Source: Winogradskyella psychrotolerans (GTDB taxonomy: Bacteria; Bacteroidota; Bacteroidia; Flavobacteriales; Flavobacteriaceae). From it: a stretch of 33,191 nucleotides of DNA. The translations under genes and the position numbers were made by a program. The DNA is taken from NCBI RefSeq assembly GCF_018860545.1, contig NZ_JAHKPN010000007.1, forward strand, positions 1 through 33,191, written 5' to 3'. The stretch's first letter is position 1. Every line of letters starts with the position of its first letter. Positions 17,404-27,139 of this stretch are shown in pieces. Below the pieces are notes generated by a model. The model was not told the DNA's origin, did not search any database, and saw only the letters and a list, made by a program, of their open reading frames with translations.

Positions 17404-19593
17404 CTAGTACTTAAGTTCCATAATTCCTTCATCCGAATTGTATTGCATCAAATAAACACCATGGTTAAAATAGTTTCTGCCGCTTGTTTTCTGATATTCA
17501 AATTTGAGATGAGGTTGCTCTGATGATGTTGTATTTATAGATTCTTCAAATGATGCGCTTTGAGAAATTCTTAGTAACGTATCAAAAGTAACGTCGAACC
17601 CTAAAGCAGCATGTAGAGATGGTTTAACACTGAAAATGTCTTCGTATGTGTTTTCAAAAGCCGTAATATCATTTACGTTTTGAGGATCTGTAAGCGAAGG
17701 GTAAATCAGTTGTAAAATTCGAAATCTCATTTCTGAAACTTCCGATTGTTTTGGTAATAATGAGGATTCAAGCATTACCAACTGAATGTTATGGTTTGAT
17801 AATTTACCCATTAATGCGGTCGTTGTATTCAGAAGTACAATGGTTTTTTTGCTGTCAAAAACAATATAGTTTAGTTTGTTTGGCATCAGCGCATTGTCTA
17901 AAGCATTAGATTTAAGGAATCCGGCATTATCGACCTTTAAGAATTTAGATTCTGGTAGTGTACTTAATATTACATCTTTATTTCTAGCTTCATCGAGATC
18001 ACTAATTACAATTATATTGGCGTTTTGTAGTGCTAAATAATTTAACGTTTTAGTGATTTGAATATCTTCTGAAGGAATTGATTTGTATACGTAAACACTG
18101 TCATTTGAGACAATATTAGATTCTATATCAATTATTGATATTGGGGTTTCAGATTCAATACTAGGGAAATTTGAACCGGTCTCTGAAAATGGCACCAAAA
18201 TAGCATTTTTACTATGTGGACTTTCAATGGTTATTTTAGATTTCGCAATGTTCTTTTTAATTAATGTGACATCAAAATCTAAATTTAAAGCTTTAGCTGA
18301 ATCAATTGCTATCTGAGCTCCTTGGAAAAAATCTATATACTTTTGAAAATCAGCATTGACACTAATCATGTTTTGTCTTTCTTCTGGAGAACTCAATTCT
18401 TGACTAGAAAAAGGAGTGTAAAAATACAGGCCAGTTGAGGTTTCTGTAACTAAATTCGCAAATAACGCTTCGTTTTTATTCTTTGAGATTTTAGTGGTTG
18501 TATCTTCAGGTACGGAATCAGTTGAGTCCACTGTATCAGTTATGTCATTAACGTCAGTCGTTCCTGTTGTATTTATTGTAGTGCCAGAAACATTAATTGG
18601 CATTTTAATAATGTCACCAGCATTGACGGAGGTTAAAAGTTTTGGGTTTAAGGTCGTTAATTCATCTATCGACATACCTGCTTTCTTAGCCAATCCAAAA
18701 AGTGTTTCTTTTGGCTCTATAACATAATTCTTGTAACTATTTACCGTGCTTGTTGTGTCCGTTTCAGTAACGGTAACAGGAACTTCTTGCGTGTCCGGAG
18801 TTTCTTGTGGATTTGGAATTTCTTCAGTAACATTTACAACTGCACTATTGGGGTCCCTATTTACATTCAATCTGTGGCCAGCCATGAGCATATCCACAAT
18901 GTGTGGGTTTTTTTCTTCAAGCTCAGCTATCGTCATGTTAAAACGTTTAGCTAATTGATATTTTGTATCACCACGTTGAACTAAATATTCTCCTTCAATG
19001 GTTGTTTCAGAGTTCTTATCTGGAATAATTAGCGTTTGTCCTATTTGTAAAAATTCAGAGAGCTGATTTGCATTAGCAGCCTCTAATTGCGCCAAACTAA
19101 TGCCATATTTTCTAGAGATTCCCCAAAGCGTTTCACCTTTAACCACATAATGTTCCCCTTCTTTTGCTATAGGTTGATTTTCTTGTATGGTTTTATCTAA
19201 ATTTATGATGTGACCAGCTTGAAGCATACTCACAATGTGTGGATTTTGCTGCTCTAACATGGCGATACTTACTCCAAAACGGCGTGAAAGACCAGATTTT
19301 GTTTCACCGCGTTTTACAATGTAATTACTAACAGTTGTATCGTTAATAATAGTGTTGTTAGAAGTCGCTGTTGTATTGCTAGAATTTGGAACACGTAAAA
19401 TATGACCTGCATAAATGATATCTTCAGAACCGGGGTTAAGCTCAAAAATAGCATTAACACTGACTCCATATCGTCTCGATATCATATAAACGCTTTCTCC
19501 TTTTTTAATGGTGTGATCTATATATTTTTGTTGAGCTAAACTATATTTAGAGCCTAAAACCAAAAGTAATATAAGCGTAAAGTATTTCCCCAT
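17404..19593 (-). CDS. Five-LysM protein with periplasmic-binding-protein-like C-terminus
   Basis: A 729-residue exported protein (signal peptide about 1-20). Five LysM domains, which bind peptidoglycan sugars, lie at about 24-68, 90-132, 148-191, 202-244 and 289-332. Typical segments are VKRGETKSGLSRRFGVS and VVKGETLWGISRKYGIS. A Thr/Asp-rich linker (333-370) leads to a C-terminal alpha/beta region (about 385-729) resembling type I periplasmic binding proteins, with alternating strands such as NIIVISDLDEA and NYIVFDS. No hydrolase motif is visible. It likely sits in the periplasm bound to the wall. Related flavobacterial proteins are annotated as LysM or ABC-substrate-binding proteins; the ligand, if any, is unknown. 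It diverges from der across 363 bases. Confidence 0.85.
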   Translation of the reverse strand: MGKYFTLILLLVLGSKYSLAQQKYIDHTIKKGESVYMISRRYGVSVNAIFELNPGSEDIIYAGHILRVPNSSNTTATSNNTIINDTTVSNYIVKRGETKSGLSRRFGVSIAMLEQQNPHIVSMLQAGHIINLDKTIQENQPIAKEGEHYVVKGETLWGISRKYGISLAQLEAANANQLSEFLQIGQTLIIPDKNSETTIEGEYLVQRGDTKYQLAKRFNMTIAELEEKNPHIVDMLMAGHRLNVNRDPNSAVVNVTEEIPNPQETPDTQEVPVTVTETDTTSTVNSYKNYVIEPKETLFGLAKKAGMSIDELTTLNPKLLTSVNAGDIIKMPINVSGTTINTTGTTDVNDITDTVDSTDSVPEDTTTKISKNKNEALFANLVTETSTGLYFYTPFSSQELSSPEERQNMISVNADFQKYIDFFQGAQIAIDSAKALNLDFDVTLIKKNIAKSKITIESPHSKNAILVPFSETGSNFPSIESETPISIIDIESNIVSNDSVYVYKSIPSEDIQITKTLNYLALQNANIIVISDLDEARNKDVILSTLPESKFLKVDNAGFLKSNALDNALMPNKLNYIVFDSKKTIVLLNTTTALMGKLSNHNIQLVMLESSLLPKQSEVSEMRFRILQLIYPSLTDPQNVNDITAFENTYEDIFSVKPSLHAALGFDVTFDTLLRISQSASFEESINTTSSEQPHLKFEYQKTSGRNYFNHGVYLMQYNSDEGIMELKY

Positions 19594-19956
19594 TCTTTGT
19601 AGAAATTTAATTGTAATGTGCTGTATCTTAAATGATATGTGTGTTTTATCTGTATTTTTTGTAAACTAAAATAAGCCAATAAGAAAGGGGCTGTTCTTGA
19701 AAAAGAAACCTAATTAATATACCACAAAAAATGTAAATAAAATCCTATTTAATACACGCGATAAAATTACTAAAAATAAATACCATTTCTGTTAAATTCC
19801 TACTTGTTATCAACAGGATGTTAACAATATTGCGTGTTGGTTTTACCACTATTTATTTTGTTAATAATAGTTTTGAGTATATCTAGTGAAAAGTCTATAA
19901 TAGTTCACCGTAAAACCTAAGTATATAGTATCTTTGTAGCCTTAAATAAAAATACA
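19594..19956. other. 363-bp divergent intergenic region between the LysM gene and der
   Basis: It contains the der -7 box (19929-19936). It also has an inverted repeat TTGTTA/TAACAA near 19804-19826, which includes TTATCAACA, one mismatch from a DnaA box. No minus-strand -7 match for the LysM gene was found, and no small gene is evident. Confidence 0.6.
19929..19936 (+). promoter_or_regulatory. -7 promoter box for der
   Basis: TATCTTTG, a full TAnnTTTG match, 20 bases upstream of the der ATG. The -33 region has only TTC at 22-base spacing. Confidence 0.55.
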
Positions 19957-21261
19957 ATGAGCAATATAGTAGCTGTAGTAGGTCGCCCTAATGTAGGGAA
20001 ATCGACATTTTTTAATCGTCTTATAAAAAGACGTGAAGCTATTGTTGATGCTGTAAGTGGTGTCACAAGAGATCGTCATTACGGTAAAACAGATTGGAAT
20101 GGTAAGGAGTTTTCATTAATTGATACTGGTGGATATGTTGTTGGTAGTGATGATATTTTTGAATCAGAAATAGATAAACAAGTGGAGTTAGCCATTGACG
20201 AAGCGGATGCTATAATTTTTATGGTCGATGTTGAATCTGGTATCACTGGAATGGATGAAGACGTTGCTCAATTATTAAGAAAAGTAGACAAGCCTGTTTT
20301 TTTAGTCGTCAATAAAGTTGATAACAATAAGCGTTTAGAAGATGCTGTTGAATTTTATTCGCTTGGTTTAGGTGAGTATTATGCGATTGCTAGTATAAAC
20401 GGTAGTGGAACAGGCGATTTATTAGACGCCGTAGTTGAAGCATTACCAGAAAAGGAAGAGGAAGACGAAGATGAGTTGCCAAGATTTGCTGTTGTTGGAA
20501 GGCCTAATGCTGGTAAATCATCATTTATAAATGCACTGATTGGCGAAGATCGTTATATCGTAACGGATATTGCAGGTACAACCCGAGATTCTATTGATAC
20601 AAAATATAACCGTTTTGGATTTGAATTTAATTTAGTTGATACAGCTGGTATTCGTCGTAAAACGAAAGTTAAAGACGACTTAGAGTTTTATTCTGTAATG
20701 CGTAGTGTTAGAGCAATAGAACATTGTGATGTTTGTTTAGTAGTGTTAGATGCGACACGCGGATTTGATGGACAAGTTCAAAATATATTTTGGTTAGCAG
20801 AACGCAATAGAAAAGGGATTGTCATTCTTGTTAATAAATGGGACTTAGTTGATAAAGACACCAAAACGGCTAAAGAATTTGAGCAACACATTCGAAAAGA
20901 AATCGCCCCATTTACAGATGTGCCAATCGTTTTTATTTCAGTATTAAATAAACAACGTATTTTTAAAGCGATTGAAACAGCAGTTGAGGTTTATAAAAAT
21001 AGAACTAAGAAGATTAAAACAAGCGTGCTTAACGAAGCTTTATTGCCAATAATAGAGCATCAACCACCTCCAGCAAATAAAGGGAAGTTTGTAAAAATAA
21101 AGTACATTATGCAATTGCCAACTCCACAACCGCAATTTGCATTTTTCTGTAATTTACCACAATATGTCAAGGATCCTTACAAGCGATTTTTAGAAAATAA
21201 ATTGAGAGAACAATTTGATTTTAATGGTGTGCCGATAAGTGTCTACATGAGAAAAAAATAA
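19957..21261 (+). CDS. der: Ribosome-assembly GTPase Der (EngA)
   Basis: A 434-residue protein with two tandem GTPase domains. The first has GRPNVGKS (9-16), DTGG (56-59) and NKVD (119-122). The second has GRPNAGKS (181-188), DTAG (228-231) and NKWD (293-296). A KH-like C-terminal domain follows. Der acts in 50S subunit assembly, and its length is normal. The lectin-domain gene starts 15 bases downstream, so it is probably co-transcribed with der. Confidence 0.97.
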   Translation: MSNIVAVVGRPNVGKSTFFNRLIKRREAIVDAVSGVTRDRHYGKTDWNGKEFSLIDTGGYVVGSDDIFESEIDKQVELAIDEADAIIFMVDVESGITGMDEDVAQLLRKVDKPVFLVVNKVDNNKRLEDAVEFYSLGLGEYYAIASINGSGTGDLLDAVVEALPEKEEEDEDELPRFAVVGRPNAGKSSFINALIGEDRYIVTDIAGTTRDSIDTKYNRFGFEFNLVDTAGIRRKTKVKDDLEFYSVMRSVRAIEHCDVCLVVLDATRGFDGQVQNIFWLAERNRKGIVILVNKWDLVDKDTKTAKEFEQHIRKEIAPFTDVPIVFISVLNKQRIFKAIETAVEVYKNRTKKIKTSVLNEALLPIIEHQPPPANKGKFVKIKYIMQLPTPQPQFAFFCNLPQYVKDPYKRFLENKLREQFDFNGVPISVYMRKK

Positions 21262-21276
21262 AGATTTTAATTTTTT

Positions 21277-23715
21277 ATGAAAAGGATAGCGTACTTCATT
21301 TTTCTCTTATGGTTTGGGCTATCTCATTGGTATGGGTTTTCTCAAAATTTACCACCTGAAATTAGTGTTTCTGGTGGGGAAGTGTATTGTCCGCAATCAC
21401 AAATGCCCATAGTGACGTCTGTATCTATTACAGATCCTAATCCTGAAGATACGTCGTTATCCGAGATTTTTGTGCAAATAGCTGAGGGCTATCAAAGTGG
21501 AGAAGATATTTTAGAGTTAGTTGGGACTAATCCTAATATCACATCGAGTTGGAATAGCTCAGAAGGACTTTTAACCTTGTCCGGACCAGCAACGTTTAAT
21601 GAGTTTGAAAATGCCATTTTAAATGTTGTTTTTCAAACCACACAAACCATTTTTACAGAAGATCGACAGTTTTCAATAAATTTAGGAGACGCTAATTACT
21701 TACCAAGTACAGGGCATTATTATTTTTATGTGTCTAATCCAGGCATTACATGGACAGAAGCACGAGATGCAGCTGCTGCACAAACTTATTTTGGACTGCA
21801 AGGCTATTTAGCCACGTTAACCTCAGAAGAAGAATCGCAATTAGCAGGTGAGCAAAGTGCTGGTACAGGGTGGATTGGCGGTTCTGATGCAGAAATTGAA
21901 GGCACGTGGAAATGGGTAACAGGACCAGAAACCGGGACTGTGTTTTGGCAAGGTGGTGTTAATGGAAATGCGCCAAATAATGAGTTTTCTTTATGGAACT
22001 ATAACGAACCTAATAATGCAGGTAATGAGGATTATGCCCATATAACAGATTCATCAATTGGTATTTTAGGGGCGTGGAATGATTTATCTAATACCGGAGA
22101 CACCAATGTGAGTAGCGCTTACCACCCTCAAGGTTATATTGTGGAATATGGAGGTTTACCTAATGAACCAGATATTAGTCTTTCAGCAAGTAGCACAATC
22201 GTAATGCCGAGAATTTCAAATAATGATATAGAGGTCTGTGGAACAGGTACTTTTATCTTATATGCAGGATCTTCAACACCCGAAGTCTGGTGGTTTGAAA
22301 CGGAAACGTCAACGACTCCAATTCACGCTGGGTCTATTTATGATGTACAAATTAATGCCACTACAACCTATTGGTTATTACCTGTTGTTCAAGGATGTTC
22401 TACTAGTTTAGAGAGATATCCTATGACAATAACCATTAATGAAATACCTAGCGTTAATGATATTACGATTAATCAATGTGAGGACGAAGTGATGGATGGT
22501 CTTTCTAACTTTAACCTTAATGCTTACAATGATGTTATTGTAAATGGTGATTTAACTAATTTGGAGGTTCAATTTTTTGAATCGATGGATTTAACCACCC
22601 CTATAAATGATGATAATTATAATAATCTAACCAATAATCAAGTGGTCTACGCACAGGTGTTGAACTCGGATACCAATTGTAGCGCAATAGCAGAAGTAGT
22701 GCTGTCAGTAAATACAAACATTGCCAATTATACGCTTTTAACAGCATGTGATAATTTGGACGAAACCGGTTTCGTGAGTTTTGATTTATCTCTAGCCGAA
22801 AGTCAGATTTTAAATGCGTTATCTTCCGATGTTATGGTTTTGGGCTATTATGAAACCTATAGTGATGCTTTACTTCAAGAAAATCCATTGAACACAAATT
22901 TCACGAACACACTACCGTATAATCAAACCATTTTTGCAAGATTGGAACAAAATGGAAGTTGTTATAGTATTGGAGAGGTTAACTTACAAGTTGAATATTT
23001 GCCAAATCTGCTTCAAGATGAAACCATTTATTATTGCTTAAATAGTTTTCCGGAAACGATTACATTAGAAGGCGGAATAATAGATGCAATTCCAAATAAC
23101 TTTTATTACAATTGGTCTACAGGTGAAACCACAATGAGCATTGAAGTTAATGAACCTGGTATCTATACCGTAGAGGTCACAAAACCTTTTGGCTGTTCTA
23201 ATATGAGAACGATTACGGTATTGCCATCAGATACCGCAACTTTTGAAACCATTAATGTTACGGATTTAGCTGAAAATAATACCATTTCTGTTTTCGTATC
23301 AGGTGACGGCGCGTATGTGTATGCATTAGATGACGAGAGCGGAATCTATAAAGATTCACATATTTTTGAAAATGTACCAGCTGGAATTCATGTTGTATAC
23401 GTTAAAGATATAAAAGCAGATTGCGGCATTGTGTCAAGTGATATTTCTATTTTGGGGTTTCCAAAATTTTTCACACCGAATGGAGATACTGTAAATGATA
23501 CCTGGCAGATTACAGGGTTTACTTCAGAATTGTCAGAGACCGTGGCTATAGAGATATTTAATCGTTATGGAAAACTGGTTGGTATAGTAAATTCAACTAA
23601 CCAAAACTGGGATGGTACAAGTAATGGAGAATTTCTCCCAACCGATGATTATTGGTTTATTGCAAAATTCGTAAATGGCAAAACATTTAAAGGTCATTTT
23701 ACCCTCAAGCGGTAA
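21277..23715 (+). CDS. T9SS type B cargo with a C-type lectin-like domain
   Basis: An 812-residue secreted protein with a signal peptide (about 1-23, GFSQ before N). Residues about 28-140 form an unrecognised beta domain. A C-type lectin-like domain lies at about 146-293, with WTEARDAA, GYLATLTSEEE, GTGWIGGSD, EPN (244-246) and WND (267-269). EPN and WND are the classical calcium and sugar ligands of mannose-type C-type lectins. Ig-like and linker regions follow. The end is a gliding-motility-associated C-terminal domain (about 725-812) with FFTPNGD, FNRYGK, WDGTSNG and FKGHFTLKR. It is predicted to be secreted to the surface. It sits 15 bases after der and before a beta-barrel receptor-like gene. 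Glycan binding is inferred from motifs. Confidence 0.9.
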   Translation: MKRIAYFIFLLWFGLSHWYGFSQNLPPEISVSGGEVYCPQSQMPIVTSVSITDPNPEDTSLSEIFVQIAEGYQSGEDILELVGTNPNITSSWNSSEGLLTLSGPATFNEFENAILNVVFQTTQTIFTEDRQFSINLGDANYLPSTGHYYFYVSNPGITWTEARDAAAAQTYFGLQGYLATLTSEEESQLAGEQSAGTGWIGGSDAEIEGTWKWVTGPETGTVFWQGGVNGNAPNNEFSLWNYNEPNNAGNEDYAHITDSSIGILGAWNDLSNTGDTNVSSAYHPQGYIVEYGGLPNEPDISLSASSTIVMPRISNNDIEVCGTGTFILYAGSSTPEVWWFETETSTTPIHAGSIYDVQINATTTYWLLPVVQGCSTSLERYPMTITINEIPSVNDITINQCEDEVMDGLSNFNLNAYNDVIVNGDLTNLEVQFFESMDLTTPINDDNYNNLTNNQVVYAQVLNSDTNCSAIAEVVLSVNTNIANYTLLTACDNLDETGFVSFDLSLAESQILNALSSDVMVLGYYETYSDALLQENPLNTNFTNTLPYNQTIFARLEQNGSCYSIGEVNLQVEYLPNLLQDETIYYCLNSFPETITLEGGIIDAIPNNFYYNWSTGETTMSIEVNEPGIYTVEVTKPFGCSNMRTITVLPSDTATFETINVTDLAENNTISVFVSGDGAYVYALDDESGIYKDSHIFENVPAGIHVVYVKDIKADCGIVSSDISILGFPKFFTPNGDTVNDTWQITGFTSELSETVAIEIFNRYGKLVGIVNSTNQNWDGTSNGEFLPTDDYWFIAKFVNGKTFKGHFTLKR

Positions 23716-23803
23716 TTTTATAATAATTTTAAGAAATTTCATACGATTTCTATCTTTCTTGCGTTTTCAAATTAGCTATTCATCAATCAATCAACCGCTC
23801 ATC

Positions 23804-26584
23804 ATGAAAAAACTTTCACTAGTTTTTGCAATCTTATTTGCATTACAATCATTTTCTCAAGAAAAATCATTTGAAATTATAGGAACACTTAAAGCTGAAG
23901 ATACCGAACAGCCATTGGAGTCTGCAACGGTGTATGTAGAGCGTGTTAAGGACAGTTCAGTTGTTTCATATACCATTTCTGATAAATACGGAAAGTTTAA
24001 AATTGAAAATTCAACCTACGATAAAAGCTTAAATTTCTATGTATCCTATGTGGGTTATAGAACATATTTTAAGGTTATAGAAATTGACAAAGAACAGATT
24101 GATTTAGGTGCAATTGTAATGCCGTTAGATAACCAACTCGATGAAGTTTTAGTAAAATCTACTGCTCCAATAACCATTAAGAAAGACACTTTAGAGTTTA
24201 ATGTAAAATCATTTAAGACTAAAAAGGATGCAAATGTTGAAGATTTACTAAAACAATTGCCTGGAGTAGAAGTCGATGACGAAGGAGGTATTACAGTTAA
24301 TGGAAAGCCGGTAAATAAAATATTGGTAAACGGCAAGCCTTTTTTTGGTGATGACCCTACGATTACTACTAAGAATTTAACTAAAGATATTATTGAGAAA
24401 ATTCAGGTGGTAGATACCAAAACCAAATCGGAATCTTTTACAGGCGAAGAAGGAGACAAGGAAAACAAAACCATTAACCTTACCATAAAAGAAGAAAATA
24501 ATAAAGGAGTTTTTGGTCGTGTTTCTGCTGGAGCCGGAACTGATGACCGTTATGAATACGCAGGTATGGTGAATTTGTTTGATAATGACAGAAGAGTAAG
24601 TGTGCTTGCCGGAGGAAATAATACAAACTCACCTGGGTTTAGCTTTGGTGAAATCTCAAAAATGTTTGGTCGTGGAGGCAGTGTATCTTTTGATAGCAAT
24701 GGTTCTTTTACTATAGATGGTCGATCTTTTGGTGGAGGAGAAGGGATTACAACGTCTCAAAATGCAGGTGTTAACTATGCAGATGTTATTGGCGAAAAAA
24801 CCGATGTATCTGCAGATTATTTCTTCTCATCGAGTAACTCTGAAAATGAATCGTCATCTGAACGTGAAACCATTTTATCTAATTCACGCTATTTTACCAA
24901 TTCAGATTCAAGATCAAATAACGATACGGATAACCATTCTTTTAATTTGGAGTTTGAGATTGAAACCGATTCTACCTTTCAAATTAATATAGAGCCGTCT
25001 TTTGGTTATACTACATCTAGAACACTTTATAATAGTAATGAAGAAACCTTAGATGAAGATCTGTTGTTAACCAATCAATCTGATGTCAACTCAAATGTAG
25101 AACGTAATATAAAACGGTTTTCTAATGACATCTCTATTACTAAACGTTTAGGAAGTCGTGGAGCTTTTATTAAGGCTGAGATTGAAACGAGTGTCAATCA
25201 ACAAGATAGCGATGACTATTTAACTTCGAATACAGAGGTTTTTGGAAGTAATCCAGAAGTTATAGATAGAAATCAGTTTACTGATGGAGAGAATAACAGT
25301 TATGGTGTGTCAACAAAATTATCGTATAGGTTACCCTTAATAACTAAAAAATTCTTTTTGAATTTAGATTATGAATACGCTAGAGATAAAGATAATAATA
25401 AAGAAAGCACTTATGATTATAATGATGTCACGCAGGGTTTTACAGATTTTAATACCGATTTAAGTACCGATTTTCAGTATACAGATAATAGAAGTATTCC
25501 ATCCGTAGGCTTATCATATCGAGGAGAAAAGTTATCTACGAGTTTCGATTTAGGTTATAATATAAGAACTTTAAAAAATCAAGATGGATTACGACCAACA
25601 TTTAATGTAGAGCGCAATTTTGAAAATATTGAAGTGAACTCGTATATAAGCTATAGGTTCAGTCCTAAGTCTTCCTTTTATGTTAATTATTGGTTAGATA
25701 ATGAGCCGCCAGGATTACGACAACTTCAGGCCTACGAAGATGTGTCAAATCCACTTCAAACAATCATTGGTAATCCTAATTTAGAACCTTCAAATAATCA
25801 TAGTTTTTATTTGGGATATAATGCATTTGATTGGCAAAAAGGTACAGGCTTTTATGTAGGCACCAATGCTAGTGTTTCAAATAATCAAGTGGTGGCAAAA
25901 ACTACTGTAGATGAAGAAACACTTAAACGAACAACGACTTATGTTAACGTTAATGGGAATTATAATATAGGATCTTGGTTAAACTATAATAAAGATATTA
26001 AGCTTGATACCTTACGAACAATTAAGTTGAAGTTGAGAGCAAGTTATAATATCTCTGAAAGTATTAATTTTAATAACGATGTTAAATATGCAAGTAAGTC
26101 TGATAGAATTTCACCACGGTTAGGCATAGATTTTATATGGGATAAAGTATTTGAATTTAAACCTTATTATCAGGTAAGTTTTACTAATACGGCATATGAT
26201 ATTGAGGCTTTTGATGATCGTCAATTTACAAGTCATAATGCAGGAGTTAGAACAGCAACTTTTTTACCTAAAAACTTTGAATGGCGAAATGACGTGAGTT
26301 TTAATTACAATCCTAATGTTGCCGATGGTTTTCAGAAAAGTGCTTGGTTTTGGAACTCAACTTTAGCCTATAGTATGTTTAATGATAAGGCTGTGGTCAC
26401 ATTAAAAGTATACGATTTGTTAAATCAAAATACTAACGCGATGCGAATAGCAACACAAGATTACATTGAAGATAAGCAAAGTACCGTATTAAGGCAATAC
26501 TTTATGTTAAGTCTAAGTTATAAGTTTAATAGCTTGGGAAGTAAAGGGGAAACAGATGATGGAGGCGTTTTCTTTATGGATTAA
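23804..26584 (+). CDS. TonB-receptor-like outer-membrane beta-barrel protein
   Basis: Translated from the ATG at 23804 it has 926 residues with a clear signal peptide (MKKLSLVFAILFALQSFSQ). An upstream ATG at 23675 would overlap the lectin gene and bury the signal, so it is rejected. After a carboxypeptidase-regulatory-like domain (about 23-105) comes a plug-like region with LLKQLPGVEVDDEGGITVNG and ILVNGKPFFGDD. A long barrel follows, ending in a terminal region with KVYDLLNQN and MLSLSYKF. It matches the outer-membrane beta-barrel family (OMP_b-brl_3 type) of Bacteroidota. No SusD partner is adjacent, so a SusCD pair is not supported. It ends 4 bases inside the convergent TPM gene. Confidence 0.88.
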   Translation: MKKLSLVFAILFALQSFSQEKSFEIIGTLKAEDTEQPLESATVYVERVKDSSVVSYTISDKYGKFKIENSTYDKSLNFYVSYVGYRTYFKVIEIDKEQIDLGAIVMPLDNQLDEVLVKSTAPITIKKDTLEFNVKSFKTKKDANVEDLLKQLPGVEVDDEGGITVNGKPVNKILVNGKPFFGDDPTITTKNLTKDIIEKIQVVDTKTKSESFTGEEGDKENKTINLTIKEENNKGVFGRVSAGAGTDDRYEYAGMVNLFDNDRRVSVLAGGNNTNSPGFSFGEISKMFGRGGSVSFDSNGSFTIDGRSFGGGEGITTSQNAGVNYADVIGEKTDVSADYFFSSSNSENESSSERETILSNSRYFTNSDSRSNNDTDNHSFNLEFEIETDSTFQINIEPSFGYTTSRTLYNSNEETLDEDLLLTNQSDVNSNVERNIKRFSNDISITKRLGSRGAFIKAEIETSVNQQDSDDYLTSNTEVFGSNPEVIDRNQFTDGENNSYGVSTKLSYRLPLITKKFFLNLDYEYARDKDNNKESTYDYNDVTQGFTDFNTDLSTDFQYTDNRSIPSVGLSYRGEKLSTSFDLGYNIRTLKNQDGLRPTFNVERNFENIEVNSYISYRFSPKSSFYVNYWLDNEPPGLRQLQAYEDVSNPLQTIIGNPNLEPSNNHSFYLGYNAFDWQKGTGFYVGTNASVSNNQVVAKTTVDEETLKRTTTYVNVNGNYNIGSWLNYNKDIKLDTLRTIKLKLRASYNISESINFNNDVKYASKSDRISPRLGIDFIWDKVFEFKPYYQVSFTNTAYDIEAFDDRQFTSHNAGVRTATFLPKNFEWRNDVSFNYNPNVADGFQKSAWFWNSTLAYSMFNDKAVVTLKVYDLLNQNTNAMRIATQDYIEDKQSTVLRQYFMLSLSYKFNSLGSKGETDDGGVFFMD

Positions 26585-27090
26585 TTCCAATGTAGAATTA
26601 ACGCATCTAAAGCTTTATCTACTCCAAAATAGTATTTCTTAGACCTAAACTTCGGAAGCATAAGGCTATCAATTATAACTTGGCATTCATAATCTGAAAT
26701 CGATTGTGCTGTTCCGGTTCCTGTTGAAATAGCAACCGCTTTATCAAATTTTGAAATGGTTATAATTAGGCCGTTATCTTTTTCTTTTGTTCCAATGCCC
26801 CAAGAGTTTCCAGCGTCAGTACCAAAAGCTTGAGCTGTAGTAAGTGGAGGCAACGAGTCTACGGTGAGAATAGCAATTTGGTTTGTGGTCTCAGTTTCAT
26901 ATTGAATAATTTTATCAATTAAAGAATCTTGTTGACTACTTGAGAATAAATGAGATGCATCTACAACCCGTTGTTGTGATGGATTAAGTGGAATATATGT
27001 GGATATTGCTGAGGTTTCAGGCTGTTTTCGTTTACAATTTAAAAGCAAAACAGGAAAAATAAATATCGAAATTATGAGTTTTAATCGCAT
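26581..27090 (-). CDS. TPM-domain lipoprotein
   Basis: A 169-residue protein with a lipoprotein signal (LLLNC, Cys19) and one TPM domain (about 37-165), including VVDASHLFSS, QIAILTVDSLPP and the WGIGTKEKDNGLIITISK core. TPM domains (Psb32/YgcG type) occur in envelope and photosystem repair proteins; no enzyme activity is established here. It is the last gene of the six-gene minus-strand operon, 49 bases after the larger TPM gene, and overlaps the barrel gene end by 4 bases. Confidence 0.8.
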   Translation of the reverse strand: MRLKLIISIFIFPVLLLNCKRKQPETSAISTYIPLNPSQQRVVDASHLFSSSQQDSLIDKIIQYETETTNQIAILTVDSLPPLTTAQAFGTDAGNSWGIGTKEKDNGLIITISKFDKAVAISTGTGTAQSISDYECQVIIDSLMLPKFRSKKYYFGVDKALDALILHWN

Positions 27091-27139
27091 GGATACGTAT
27101 TAAAAATGAATAAAATTCAAGGATAGCTGAAATATAAGA

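Noticed and set aside
19804..19826. Replication origin (DnaA-box-like TTATCAACA)
   Set aside because: There is only one near match, with no cluster of boxes and no origin-type genes nearby.
23675..23803. Longer start for the beta-barrel protein
   Set aside because: It overlaps the lectin gene and places 43 residues ahead of a perfect signal peptide beginning at 23804.
23804..26584. SusC of a SusC/SusD polysaccharide locus
   Set aside because: No SusD gene or glycan-degrading enzyme is adjacent, and the protein fits the general outer-membrane beta-barrel family better.
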